20,827 bases of DNA, taken from the NCBI GenBank assembly GCA_051745935.1, contig JBNJEM010000059.1, positions 1-20,827 on the forward strand. The letters are read 5' to 3'. A program made the translations under genes and the position numbers. The notes beneath the pieces are model-generated. The model did no database searches. It was not told the DNA's origin and saw nothing but the letters and a program-made list of their open reading frames with translations. This document shows positions 1 through 6,779 of the stretch, in pieces (position 1 is the stretch's first letter; each line of letters opens with the position of its first letter). The DNA is from JBNJEM01 sp051745935. GTDB taxonomy: Bacteria > Planctomycetota > Planctomycetia > Pirellulales > Pirellulaceae.

Positions 1-74
1 CCTGGAGACCCGTCCTACATATCAAGTACGATTTCGTACTTGAAAAGACGGGCCTGGAGACCCGTCCTACATAT
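1..74. repeat. Direct repeat with nested hairpins
   Basis: A 22-bp unit beginning CCTGGAGACCCGTCC occurs exactly at 1-22 and again at 53-74. Between the copies lies a palindrome with a 9-bp stem (22-30 with 35-43) and loop ATTT, followed by a second stem GACGGG/CCCGTC (47-52 with 61-66). The unit probably continues left of the window. It lies about 85 bp downstream of the minus-strand GT2 stop. No T-run follows either stem, so it reads as an intergenic palindromic repeat rather than a clear intrinsic terminator. Confidence 0.6.
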
Positions 75-159
75 ACTGTCTGCAACGTTAGGGTAAAGTA
101 GGGCTACCTTCCCGCCAACAAGGGCTCGAAGCGCCCTCGCGGAACGCGGCGGCCGCCGT

Positions 160-1173
160 TCAGCGATGTCTGAAGGTTCGCTCAAACCAATCCAACACCC
201 CGGTGACATTCATCCCGAAGTGGACGACGGCGGCACACAACACATACGCGTACTTCGGTGCCCAGAGGGGAGCCTCGCGCAGCCCGCGTCCCAGGTAGCG
301 AAACATGATCCGATACTCGCGGCAGTCCAGCGCCATCCGCGCGAGCCGATAATAGTAGCGTGCCCGCCCGGACGGCATCTCCGGGCCGTGGATCCGCGGG
401 ATCCTTCCGGTCGCCATATACTCTTCGTAATCATCCACGCCACGCTCCGCCCGCTGCCGCGCGAACTCCCGAGCGATATTCAACGACGCACGAGCTGCAC
501 TCGTTCGCGACATTGACACGCCGCAGGGGACCTGACGGTACTTATACACGGGAACATCGACGACACCAAGGGTCGTCCGTTCCAATACGCGCAGCACCAT
601 GTCGTAATCCTGTGACTGCGCGAAGCCGGTGCGATACCCCCCCACGCGGCGGACGATCTCGGTGCGGAACATGGCGGCGCAGTGGCTCATGGCGCAGTAC
701 CGGCGCATGTGCTCGGCCAGCGCGGGCCCATCCCTTCTCAGCGACTTCACCCCGACATAGACACCATCCTCATCCACCAACATATGGGCGTTGGCCACCA
801 AGCCACAGTTTGGATGTTCATCCAGGAACCGCTTTTGGATTTCGAGCCGGTCGGGCACGGACAGATCGTCGGCATCCTGGAACGCGATCAGGTCGGCCCG
901 GGCGGCCTCGATGCCGGTGTTCCGCGCGGCCCCTCGGCCGGACTTTTGTCCCGTGTGGATCACCCGCACCCGCGGGTCTTTCGCGGCATATTCCTCAATG
1001 ATACTCGGCGTATTGTCGGTCGAACCGTCGTTCACGACAATCAGCTCGAAGTCTTCGAACGTTTGCCCCAAGATGCTTTCAATGCACTGGCCAATGTACG
1101 GCTCGTCGTTATGGGCCGGAACGATCACCGACACGGCCGGCACATGGCCCGAACTGTACGCCGCGCTGGTCAT
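160..1173 (-). CDS. GT2-family glycosyltransferase
   Basis: The product is 337 residues with a GT-A fold. It is expected to transfer a sugar from a nucleotide-sugar donor, probably at the cytoplasmic face of the membrane during polysaccharide or glycan assembly. The N-terminus reads VSVIVPAHND (15-23) with VNDGSTD at 47-53. The metal-binding DXD equivalent is DADD at 100-103, and SQDYDM (187-192) sits where the catalytic acidic residue is expected. There is no obvious transmembrane anchor. The chosen ATG overlaps the stop of the upstream GT4 gene (ATGA, 4 bp) and has GGTGGA about 6 nt upstream; an in-frame start 16 codons earlier would lie inside the GT4 gene and is disfavoured. The two genes are therefore probably translationally coupled. 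The acceptor and donor cannot be deduced. Family assignment is firm and the specific function is unknown. Confidence 0.93.
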   Translation of the reverse strand: MTSAAYSSGHVPAVSVIVPAHNDEPYIGQCIESILGQTFEDFELIVVNDGSTDNTPSIIEEYAAKDPRVRVIHTGQKSGRGAARNTGIEAARADLIAFQDADDLSVPDRLEIQKRFLDEHPNCGLVANAHMLVDEDGVYVGVKSLRRDGPALAEHMRRYCAMSHCAAMFRTEIVRRVGGYRTGFAQSQDYDMVLRVLERTTLGVVDVPVYKYRQVPCGVSMSRTSAARASLNIAREFARQRAERGVDDYEEYMATGRIPRIHGPEMPSGRARYYYRLARMALDCREYRIMFRYLGRGLREAPLWAPKYAYVLCAAVVHFGMNVTGVLDWFERTFRHR

Positions 1174-2321
1174 GCCATTCCACCCACTTGGCTGTAGACG
1201 ACCTCGATCCGGCGGGCACACCGATCAATGGAAAACTGCCGCCAGGCTTTACGAACCGCCGCCTTACGCATCTCGCGTCGCTGGTCGTCGTCGTTAAGAA
1301 GTTCCAGGCCTCGCTCCGCCAAGTCCTCCGCATCGCCGAATCGGACAAGATGGCCGGTCTGGCCGTCGACGATATTCTCCCGCAGCGGTGGAATATCCGA
1401 GCCAACGATGGGCAGGCCGCACGCCAGTGCCTCCTTGGCGGTGAGCGGGTCACATTCCATCGCCGTCGGCATGAGAAACAGCTCCGACGCGGCCATCAAG
1501 CGGGGCACGTCATCGCGGAGCCCACACAGCCGTACGTGGTCATCCATGTCCAGTTCCGAAACCAGGCGGTCCATCTCCGCTTTCAGCGGCCCGGTCCCCG
1601 CCCCTAGGAAATACACATCCGGACGCCGCGCATGCATTCGCGCCGCGGTCTGGATGAACAGGTCCCATCGCTTGACAAACCGGAAGCTGGCGGCATAAAG
1701 AACCAGCGGACAGTCAGGCGGCAGACCAAACTCCGCCCGAACCCGCGCCCGATGCCGCGACCGTTCATCCGTCACCTTCTTGAGCTCATCCAGTTTGATC
1801 CCGTTGGTGATGACCGTCGTCTTGTCGGCCAATTGCGGTCGGCGGGCAACGATCCAATTCCGGGTCGGTTTCGCCACGGCAATGACCGAATCCGCTCGAA
1901 CCATGCAAAAGAGCGTCGCGCGAGACATGATCCAGTTCTCGACGCGGCGCGCGGGACCGCCCCCGAAATGCGGCCACATCGGCCCGACATGCTCGTGGGC
2001 GACGAACCTCGCGCCGGCTCGACGGGCCGCGAAATAGCCAAGAACAATCGATTTGCCCAAATGCGAGTGAACCAGCTCAATCCGGCGCTCCTCGATCAGG
2101 GCCGCGATTTTCCGATACGCAAGAGGGTTCCACTTTCCGATATCCGCGATCACCACCTCAATGCCGGCGTCCCTCATCTCTTGAGCCATCGCCGTCTCTT
2201 TGCCAAGCGAGCACACCGTGACCTGAAACCGCGCCCTGTCAAGGCGAGGCACGAAATCCGCAATCAGACGTTCCGCGCCGCCGCGAGCAAGCTTGTCAAC
2301 CAGTACCAGAACTCTTGTCAA
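1170..2321 (-). CDS. GT4-family glycosyltransferase
   Basis: The product is 383 residues with a GT-B fold and is expected to be a retaining glycosyltransferase. The N-terminal domain opens with VLVLVDKLARGGAERLI, whose GGAER loop (14-18) is typical of the family. The C-terminal donor-binding domain carries LVLYAASFRFVKRWD (207-220), FLGAGTGPL (238-246) and the EX7E motif (E289, E297), followed by EALACGLPIVGSD. The start is a TTG at 2321 preceded by a strong GGAGGGGAG site about 6 nt upstream. The frame stays open upstream to 2582, but that extension runs through the 104-bp repeat and would encode repeat peptide, so it is rejected. It overlaps the downstream GT2 gene by 4 bp and presumably works in the same glycan pathway. 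The repeat ends 26 bp before the start codon and may form part of its leader. Confidence 0.92.
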   Translation of the reverse strand: MTRVLVLVDKLARGGAERLIADFVPRLDRARFQVTVCSLGKETAMAQEMRDAGIEVVIADIGKWNPLAYRKIAALIEERRIELVHSHLGKSIVLGYFAARRAGARFVAHEHVGPMWPHFGGGPARRVENWIMSRATLFCMVRADSVIAVAKPTRNWIVARRPQLADKTTVITNGIKLDELKKVTDERSRHRARVRAEFGLPPDCPLVLYAASFRFVKRWDLFIQTAARMHARRPDVYFLGAGTGPLKAEMDRLVSELDMDDHVRLCGLRDDVPRLMAASELFLMPTAMECDPLTAKEALACGLPIVGSDIPPLRENIVDGQTGHLVRFGDAEDLAERGLELLNDDDQRREMRKAAVRKAWRQFSIDRCARRIEVVYSQVGGMA

Positions 2322-2347
2322 TGCCCGCTCCCCTCCACGCTTCCCTG

Positions 2348-2451
2348 TATACTTCAGGCGGTCGGACTCGTCCGGGTGGAAAGCTGCTCCACGCAAGCCG
2401 TCCTCCCCTTGGTCGGACTCGCGGCGGACAAAGTCATCCGCGACCGGTATA
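2348..2451 (-). repeat. 104-bp dispersed repeat, copy 1
   Basis: This is the most diverged full copy of the family also found at 4604, 6110, 11932 and 20291. Read on the minus strand it starts TATACCGGTCGCGG and ends CCGCCTGAAGTATA. It carries the internal pairings TCGCGG/CCGCGA and GTCCGAC with its partner. It lies immediately upstream of the GT4 start in the same orientation. Differences from the others cluster in the right third, where GGAAAAATCC has become GGACGAGTCC. Confidence 0.9.
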
Positions 2452-2494
2452 GTGGTTGAAACACGCCCGCCATCGTGCAATCGGAAGCCATGAC

Positions 2495-2511
2495 AAAACC
2501 GCTGAGGTTTT
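2495..2511 (-). terminator. Possible stem-loop terminator after the PQQ-like gene
   Basis: Five nucleotides past the stop of the minus-strand PQQ-like gene is a stem AAAACC/GGTTTT with a TCAGC loop. The 3' arm supplies a short T-run. The stem is only 6 bp, so termination is plausible but weak. A related 27-bp sequence with the same stem recurs at 6632-6658 (23 of 27 positions by eye), so it may instead be a dispersed short repeat. Confidence 0.35.
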
Positions 2512-2515
2512 CCGC

Positions 2516-3772
2516 TCACTTCGCGCGAATATCGTACGCATACAGGTCGTCGTCGCACCGGACGTAAAGTTTTCCGCCGCACACAACCGGATGCGCGAGA
2601 TAGGAATTGGGCGATTTCCTCTCCAATTGGAATTGGCTCACGATGTCGAAACCGTCGGGGATGATCGCCAACAGCGACACTTCACCTCTGTGGTTGACAC
2701 AGTAGATCATGTCGTCGGCGCAGGTGATGGCAACCTTGCCGAGCGTCCGGTCAAGTTTGATGGTCTTGCCCGTGAAAAAGTCAACGCAGTAGAAACTCTT
2801 TCCACCACTCCGGCAACCGCAGCCAAAGAGTCTCCCGTCCATCAGCACGGAACCCCCGTGGCAGTTGTCCAAGTCTCGCCGGTGCCACACGGTGGAAGCG
2901 GTGCGCGAATCCGGTTGGATCTTCATGACGGTTCCGCCGGAAGAGTGGCCGCAGGCCACGAAAACGAAACCGTCGTGGAAGACGGGCATCAGGGCGTTTT
3001 GCGGGAATTTAGGAACAAACGGCGCGGACCAGAGCAGCTTGCCCGTGGCGACATCTACTCCGACCACCGATTTCTGAGTCATGCTGATCATCTGTCGCGC
3101 GTCGCGGTACGTCACGACCACGGGTGAGCAATACGCTGCTGAGTGTTCAATCTCCGTATTGGTCCATAAGGTTTCTCCCGTTCGTTTGTCCAAGGCGACC
3201 ACGCGGGCTTTGGTGCCACCCGGCATGCACAGGACCTTGTTGCCGTCCACGACCACGTTCTCCGCGAACGCCCAGATGCCATGCTTCGCGTCGAACTGGC
3301 TCTTGAGATCCACGTGCCAAACCGGTTGGCCGGAATCCGCCTCGTAGGCGGCAAGCCTTCCCGTGGGATTCATGTGATAGAGCATCCCCTCGTTGTAGGT
3401 CGGCGTCGCCCGGGACCCAGGGGAAGACCCGCGCCATGCCGCTCCGTTGCGAGCCTTCCACAACAGCTTGCCGTCCAAGTCGAGGGCCAACAGCGTCTCT
3501 CCATTGCCAAAATCACCGGCCGTGAAAATCTTTTCCTCGGCAATCGTCACGCTCGAATAGCCTTTTCCGCATGGCGAGTAGCTCCAGGCCAGTGGCGGTC
3601 CTCCCTCGGGCCATCGCTTCATCAGGTCTCGCTCCGGCGAGATGTTCGTACGGTCGGGCCCATGGAGCTGAGGCCAACGGGGACGCCGCGCGGCTTCACC
3701 CGCGGACACGTGCGTCATGGGAGCCCATGCCGCCAGAAGCAGCGTCGCGGCTAGACAGTGGATCTGTTTCAT
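2516..3772 (-). CDS. Secreted PQQ-like beta-propeller repeat protein
   Basis: The product is 418 residues. It has an N-terminal signal peptide (about 1-24, KQIHCLAATLLLAAWAP followed by a small-residue site), so it is probably exported to the periplasm. The mature part begins WPQLHGPDRTNIS, close to the WPQxxGP opening seen in many planctomycete propeller proteins. It then has repeated blades of the type ALDLDGKLLWKA, AYEADSGQPVWHVD, ALDKRTGETLWTN and GVDVATGKLLWSA. Such PQQ_2/PQQ_3 blades resemble quinoprotein dehydrogenases and BamB, but the planctomycete proteins usually lack demonstrated cofactor binding, and no catalytic residues can be assigned here. A Cys-rich patch, CGCRSGG...YC, occurs near residues 330-345. 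The ATG at 3772 was chosen over an in-frame start 18 codons upstream because it exposes the signal peptide and has GGAG 11 nt upstream. The gene runs in the same direction as the glycosyltransferases but is separated from them by about 190 bp containing the repeat. Confidence 0.88.
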   Translation of the reverse strand: MKQIHCLAATLLLAAWAPMTHVSAGEAARRPRWPQLHGPDRTNISPERDLMKRWPEGGPPLAWSYSPCGKGYSSVTIAEEKIFTAGDFGNGETLLALDLDGKLLWKARNGAAWRGSSPGSRATPTYNEGMLYHMNPTGRLAAYEADSGQPVWHVDLKSQFDAKHGIWAFAENVVVDGNKVLCMPGGTKARVVALDKRTGETLWTNTEIEHSAAYCSPVVVTYRDARQMISMTQKSVVGVDVATGKLLWSAPFVPKFPQNALMPVFHDGFVFVACGHSSGGTVMKIQPDSRTASTVWHRRDLDNCHGGSVLMDGRLFGCGCRSGGKSFYCVDFFTGKTIKLDRTLGKVAITCADDMIYCVNHRGEVSLLAIIPDGFDIVSQFQLERKSPNSYLAHPVVCGGKLYVRCDDDLYAYDIRAK

Positions 3773-4008
3773 GTTTACAGTGTCTCCAAAATGATGCGTG
3801 GTGTTTAATCGCTCGCAAAACACCATTCACGTTCCCCATGACGCTGGGGGGCATTCAAAGCGCGAACCAGTCGTGATGCCCGGCGAAGGAAAAATCCAAG
3901 TGTTTACAGCCGGCAACAAAACCTGGCTCCCCGCTTCCAAAACATCTTGGATGACGGGAAACGTGAGTGGCTTCGTTATGGGTTCTTAGCCAATTGGTGG
4001 CGAGGTAT

Positions 4009-4017
4009 ATTATACCA
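4009..4017 (-). promoter_or_regulatory. Possible extended -10 promoter element
   Basis: The minus strand reads TGGTATAAT, a TGN-TATAAT extended -10 box. It sits in a short palindrome (GGTATA/TATACC). The corresponding -35 position is a poor match. If used, transcription would run toward the PQQ-like gene with a leader of roughly 230 nt. This is inferred from motif match only. Confidence 0.3.
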
Positions 4018-4199
4018 CCGTCCAGGAATCGTGAAACGAGGCGCGACGGCAACATCACCATTTCCGCTTCCCGGCGGGAGGCGTACACGCTCGCCCTCTA
4101 TCCCCCAACGCCGATGATTGGAATCCGGGAGGGGGGATTCAAGGGGGCCGTCGAAGTGGATGCCACCATTCCAGCCGCGCAACACGTTTTCCGGAGTGA

Positions 4200-4415
4200 T
4201 CATTCATGGGCTTCGGTTGCACAATAAACGCCGCATGCGCGGCATGACATCGAGCCGTCAAAGGTCTGGATCCCGTGGGTGCTCCCGGAACAGGAACCGC
4301 TAATATCCTCAAACTGTAAGCTTCGCGTCTCGACTAGCTGGTAAAGCCCGGCTTTCGGCGCCTTTTCGGCCATGACTGCACCCGTCACGGGTTCAAATTC
4401 GATCCACCTGGACAC
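4200..4415 (-). other. Unrecognised protein-like frame, perhaps a gene remnant
   Basis: A minus-strand frame beginning at a GTG encodes SRWIEFEPVTGAVMAEKAP and then LYQLVETRSLQFEDIS. This reads like genuine protein rather than noise, and the same frame is open about 15 codons further upstream (KPWFQVV) before a stop. No start with a clear ribosome-binding site and no family can be assigned. The downstream half is Cys-rich and less protein-like. It may be the tail of a decayed gene. Confidence 0.2.
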
Positions 4416-4603
4416 GACCTGAAACCAGGGCTTTTCCAGCGTCTGGGTCGTTCGAAGGGCGCGAAACGCTTACACTTTGAGTAATATCCGATGATGAACG
4501 CTGATCCGTGCGATGAAATGGGCGTCCGGGTCAAATGCTCATGACTTGGTCCCCGCTCCCAGAGGTTTCTGGGTGAAAAGAAACCCGATGTGCTCCACGC
4601 AAT

Positions 4604-4707
4604 TATACCGGTCGCGGATGACTTTCTCCGCCGCGAGTCCGACCAACGGGAGGACGGCTTGCGTCGGGCAGTTTTCCATCCGGAAAAATCCAACCGCCTG
4701 AAATATA
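4604..4707 (+). repeat. 104-bp dispersed repeat, copy 2
   Basis: The left end is TATACCGGTCGCGG and the right end CCGCCTGAAATATA. By eye it differs from the copies at 6110 and 11932 at only two positions, both near 4672-4680 (CAGTTTTCCATCC against CAGCTTTCCACCC). It is in the same orientation as the DUF4058 gene that starts 106 bp downstream. Confidence 0.93.
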
Positions 4708-4813
4708 CAAATGACATGAATACCGGCACGATCACGATCAATCGAGTAGAATTCCGATAGCAGTGGGCATGGCGCCGTGTCTTTAATTTCATGACTTTGA
4801 GGAGGTCCCTTTC

Positions 4814-5605
4814 ATGGCAAGCCCGTTTCCCGGCATGGACCCGTATCTCGAAGCGTTCTGGCGCGACATCCACGCCAGCTTGATCATCTACGCGCGGGAT
4901 CAGTTGCAGCGTGAGTTGCCAAGCGATCTGCGGGCCCGCGTGGAGGAACGGGTGGTCGTCGAGCCGGGCGAGGGCGAGTATCGCAGTGTGTATCCCGATG
5001 TTCGGGTTGTCGAACGCGGCCGCGGGCCGTCCACGGCAACGCCAACCGAGACTGATATAACGGTCACGGAACCGATCATCTTGCAGCTCGAAGACGAACC
5101 CATGACCGAAACCTTCATTGAGATTATTGACATCGGTTCGGGAAAGCAGGTCGTCACGGTGATCGAGGTAACGAGCCTGGCAAACAAGCTGCCTGGAAAT
5201 AGCCAGGAGAAGTATCGGCGGAAGCGGAGGGAACTGAGATCGGGCGGGGTGAGTCTTGTGGAAATCGACCTATTGCGAGCCGGCAAACGTTACTTCGGCG
5301 TCCCCTACCACCGCGTCCCCGTGTCGCACCGGACGGCTTACCAGGTATTTGTCCGCCGCGGCTGGCAACCGGCGGCGGTGGAAATCTATCCGGTCCCGCT
5401 CCGCCAGCGCTTGCCGACCGTCAAGGTTCCTTTGCGGAAGACCGATGCCAGTGTATCGCTGGATCTGCAAACGTTGATCGAACAATGCTACCGCAACGGT
5501 GGTTACGACGAGGACATCGATTATCGACGAAGCCCCGATCCACCCCTTTTGCCGGACGATGACTCGTGGGCCGACGAATTGCTGCGCGGTCAGAATCGAC
5601 GGTAA
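4814..5605 (+). CDS. DUF4058 family protein
   Basis: The product is 263 residues, near the usual length of this family of unknown function, which is abundant in Planctomycetota and Cyanobacteria. It opens with the hallmark SPFPGMDPYLE (3-13). A conserved central block follows: VIEVTSLANKLPGN, then YRRKRRELRSGGVSLVEIDL at about 131-155. The C-terminal PVPLRQRLPTVKVPLR block and LDLQTLIEQCYRNGGYDEDI are also typical. The EVTS...RKRREL...EIDLLR pattern resembles the PD-(D/E)XK-like core of Uma2-type proteins, but nuclease activity has not been shown for this family to my knowledge. There is no signal peptide, so it is cytoplasmic. A strong AGGAGG at 4800-4805 sits 8 nt before the ATG. It has no co-directional gene close downstream and looks monocistronic. 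Confidence 0.93.
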   Translation: MASPFPGMDPYLEAFWRDIHASLIIYARDQLQRELPSDLRARVEERVVVEPGEGEYRSVYPDVRVVERGRGPSTATPTETDITVTEPIILQLEDEPMTETFIEIIDIGSGKQVVTVIEVTSLANKLPGNSQEKYRRKRRELRSGGVSLVEIDLLRAGKRYFGVPYHRVPVSHRTAYQVFVRRGWQPAAVEIYPVPLRQRLPTVKVPLRKTDASVSLDLQTLIEQCYRNGGYDEDIDYRRSPDPPLLPDDDSWADELLRGQNRR

Positions 5606-5696
5606 TTCACCCGGGCTTGGACGCGGGGGTCCACATCACTCCGTACTCCAGCACGCCCAACAGTCTTTCGACCGAGCGGGGGTTGGTTAGGAACGG

Positions 5697-5845
5697 CTCA
5701 AGAATAACTGCGGCATTTTTCGGAGGGTGGCACTTTCCTGAGCGAGCGGCAAGACACGTTCCCTCTCCACAAAACGAGGATCGCGAGCGGAGCCAGTGTG
5801 CCGGACGATTCGGAGGCACGTTGAATTGCGCCAGTTATTCTCGAG
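5697..5845. repeat. 149-bp MITE-like element with terminal inverted repeats
   Basis: The left end CTCAAGAATAACTG (5697-5710) and the reverse complement of the right end CTCGAGAATAACTG (5832-5845) match at 13 of 14 positions. The similarity continues inward with a one-base offset (CGGCATTT against GCGCAATT). The interior carries no ORF of note. Its size, palindromic ends and lack of coding content fit a miniature inverted-repeat element. Only one copy is in the window and no clear target duplication is visible. Confidence 0.5.
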
Positions 5846-6109
5846 CAACCCCTTAAGGCTGCGCCACGACCTGCCATGCTTCTGGATCGCGCGAAAGCGG
5901 CGTTGGGAGGGTATTGGCCCTAGCCAGCGCAACCAACACGTTTGGATGTACCCAGCCGTTGCCGCGTGACCGGAACGTGGCATTAAAGTACGCTATAATC
6001 GAATTGTATCGGGGATTTTGGATCTCGTCGCCGGGTGTCCGAGAGGCTTGGTGTTCCACGATTGCCCTTGTTGATTTAGGGGATTGTTCAAAGCCGAAAT
6101 TAGTTTTGT

Positions 6110-6213
6110 TATACCGGTCGCGGATGACTTTCTCCGCCGCGAGTCCGACCAACGGGAGGACGGCTTGCGTCGGGCAGCTTTCCACCCGGAAAAATCCAAC
6201 CGCCTGAAATATA
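6110..6213 (+). repeat. 104-bp dispersed repeat, copy 3
   Basis: By eye this copy is identical over all 104 bp to the one at 11932-12035. The boundary is clear because the flanks differ. A second TATACCGG begins within its right end (6210-6217), recalling the left terminus of the repeat. The next gene on the same strand, GH32, starts 566 bp downstream. Confidence 0.93.
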
Positions 6214-6319
6214 CCGGCTGTAGGAGGCTGTAAAAGGATGTCCAAACCGGTGGGCACGCCGGCCCTCCGAAGCCGTCGAGGGAGACGTTTTCGACGGCCT
6301 CGGAGCGCCATCATACTTG

Positions 6320-6571
6320 GTAGGCGTTCACGGGTGCCGCTACATGACCTGGACACGCAAGGCCCGCATGGATGCCACGGGCTTGTCCCGTGGTGGTTCA
6401 CCTTCGCCGCTACAAACTGTCAGAAACACTACTCCTGGCCGTCGGTAGCGTGGAACGTAACGGACCACGGGACAAGCCCGTGGCATTTGCACCTCGAAAA
6501 GCCTTTCCTCAATATGTGCAACGGACGCGCGAACGTCCGCGGACATCAGTCTCCTGCCCGTGAACGGTTAC
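6320..6571. mobile_element. 252-bp MITE-like element, long form
   Basis: The left terminus GTAGGCGTTCACGG (6320-6333) and the reverse complement of the right terminus GTAACCGTTCACGG (6558-6571) form imperfect terminal inverted repeats. A second copy lies at 15453-15670. Inside are two 19-nt palindromes that are reverse complements of each other: CCACGGGCTTGTCCCGTGG (6375-6393) and CCACGGGACAAGCCCGTGG (6465-6483). The whole element could therefore fold into a large cruciform or RNA hairpin. It encodes no transposase, so any movement would need help in trans. Confidence 0.65.
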
Positions 6572-6779
6572 CATATTCGAGGAAATCGGATAGTGGCTTT
6601 TCGAGTGATCCTTAATCGAATATACTGCTTTGGAAGCCATAATGAAACCGTTGAGGTTTAACCGTTCAGATTTGCTGTCATCCCAGGAGTTTTGGAACCG
6701 GAAACCTAGTTTTGTTACGGGCTGTTGAATGCCTCGGGTTTCTCCGGTCCCCAAAGTATCGTGATAGAAAGAACCCGCC

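Larger units (their letters stand above)
3773..4603. other. Intergenic region, no convincing gene
   Basis: About 830 bp lie between the PQQ-like gene and the first plus-strand repeat copy. Short ORFs occur on both strands but none has a good ribosome-binding site together with a recognisable domain. The stretch holds a possible minus-strand promoter (4009-4017) and one protein-like but unrecognised minus-strand frame (4200-4415), listed separately. Nothing else is supported. Confidence 0.5.
5606..6779. other. Gene-free region filled with repeats
   Basis: Nearly 1.2 kb between DUF4058 and the GH32 gene contain no convincing coding sequence. The region holds a 149-bp terminal-inverted-repeat element (5697-5845), a 104-bp repeat copy (6110-6213) and a 252-bp element with terminal inverted repeats (6320-6571). 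A 27-bp sequence at 6632-6658 resembles 2487-2513. An isolated TATAAT occurs at 5994-5999 with no good -35 partner. The remaining spacers show nothing recognisable. Confidence 0.55.

Noticed and set aside
1..74. Possible CRISPR-like direct repeats
   Set aside because: There are only two copies, the spacer is itself a palindrome, and no cas gene is present. It fits an intergenic palindromic repeat better.
4380..4420. tRNA T-arm-like stretch (GGGTTCAAATTCGATCC)
   Set aside because: The bases flanking the loop do not pair as a T-stem, and no acceptor, D or anticodon arm can be drawn around it.
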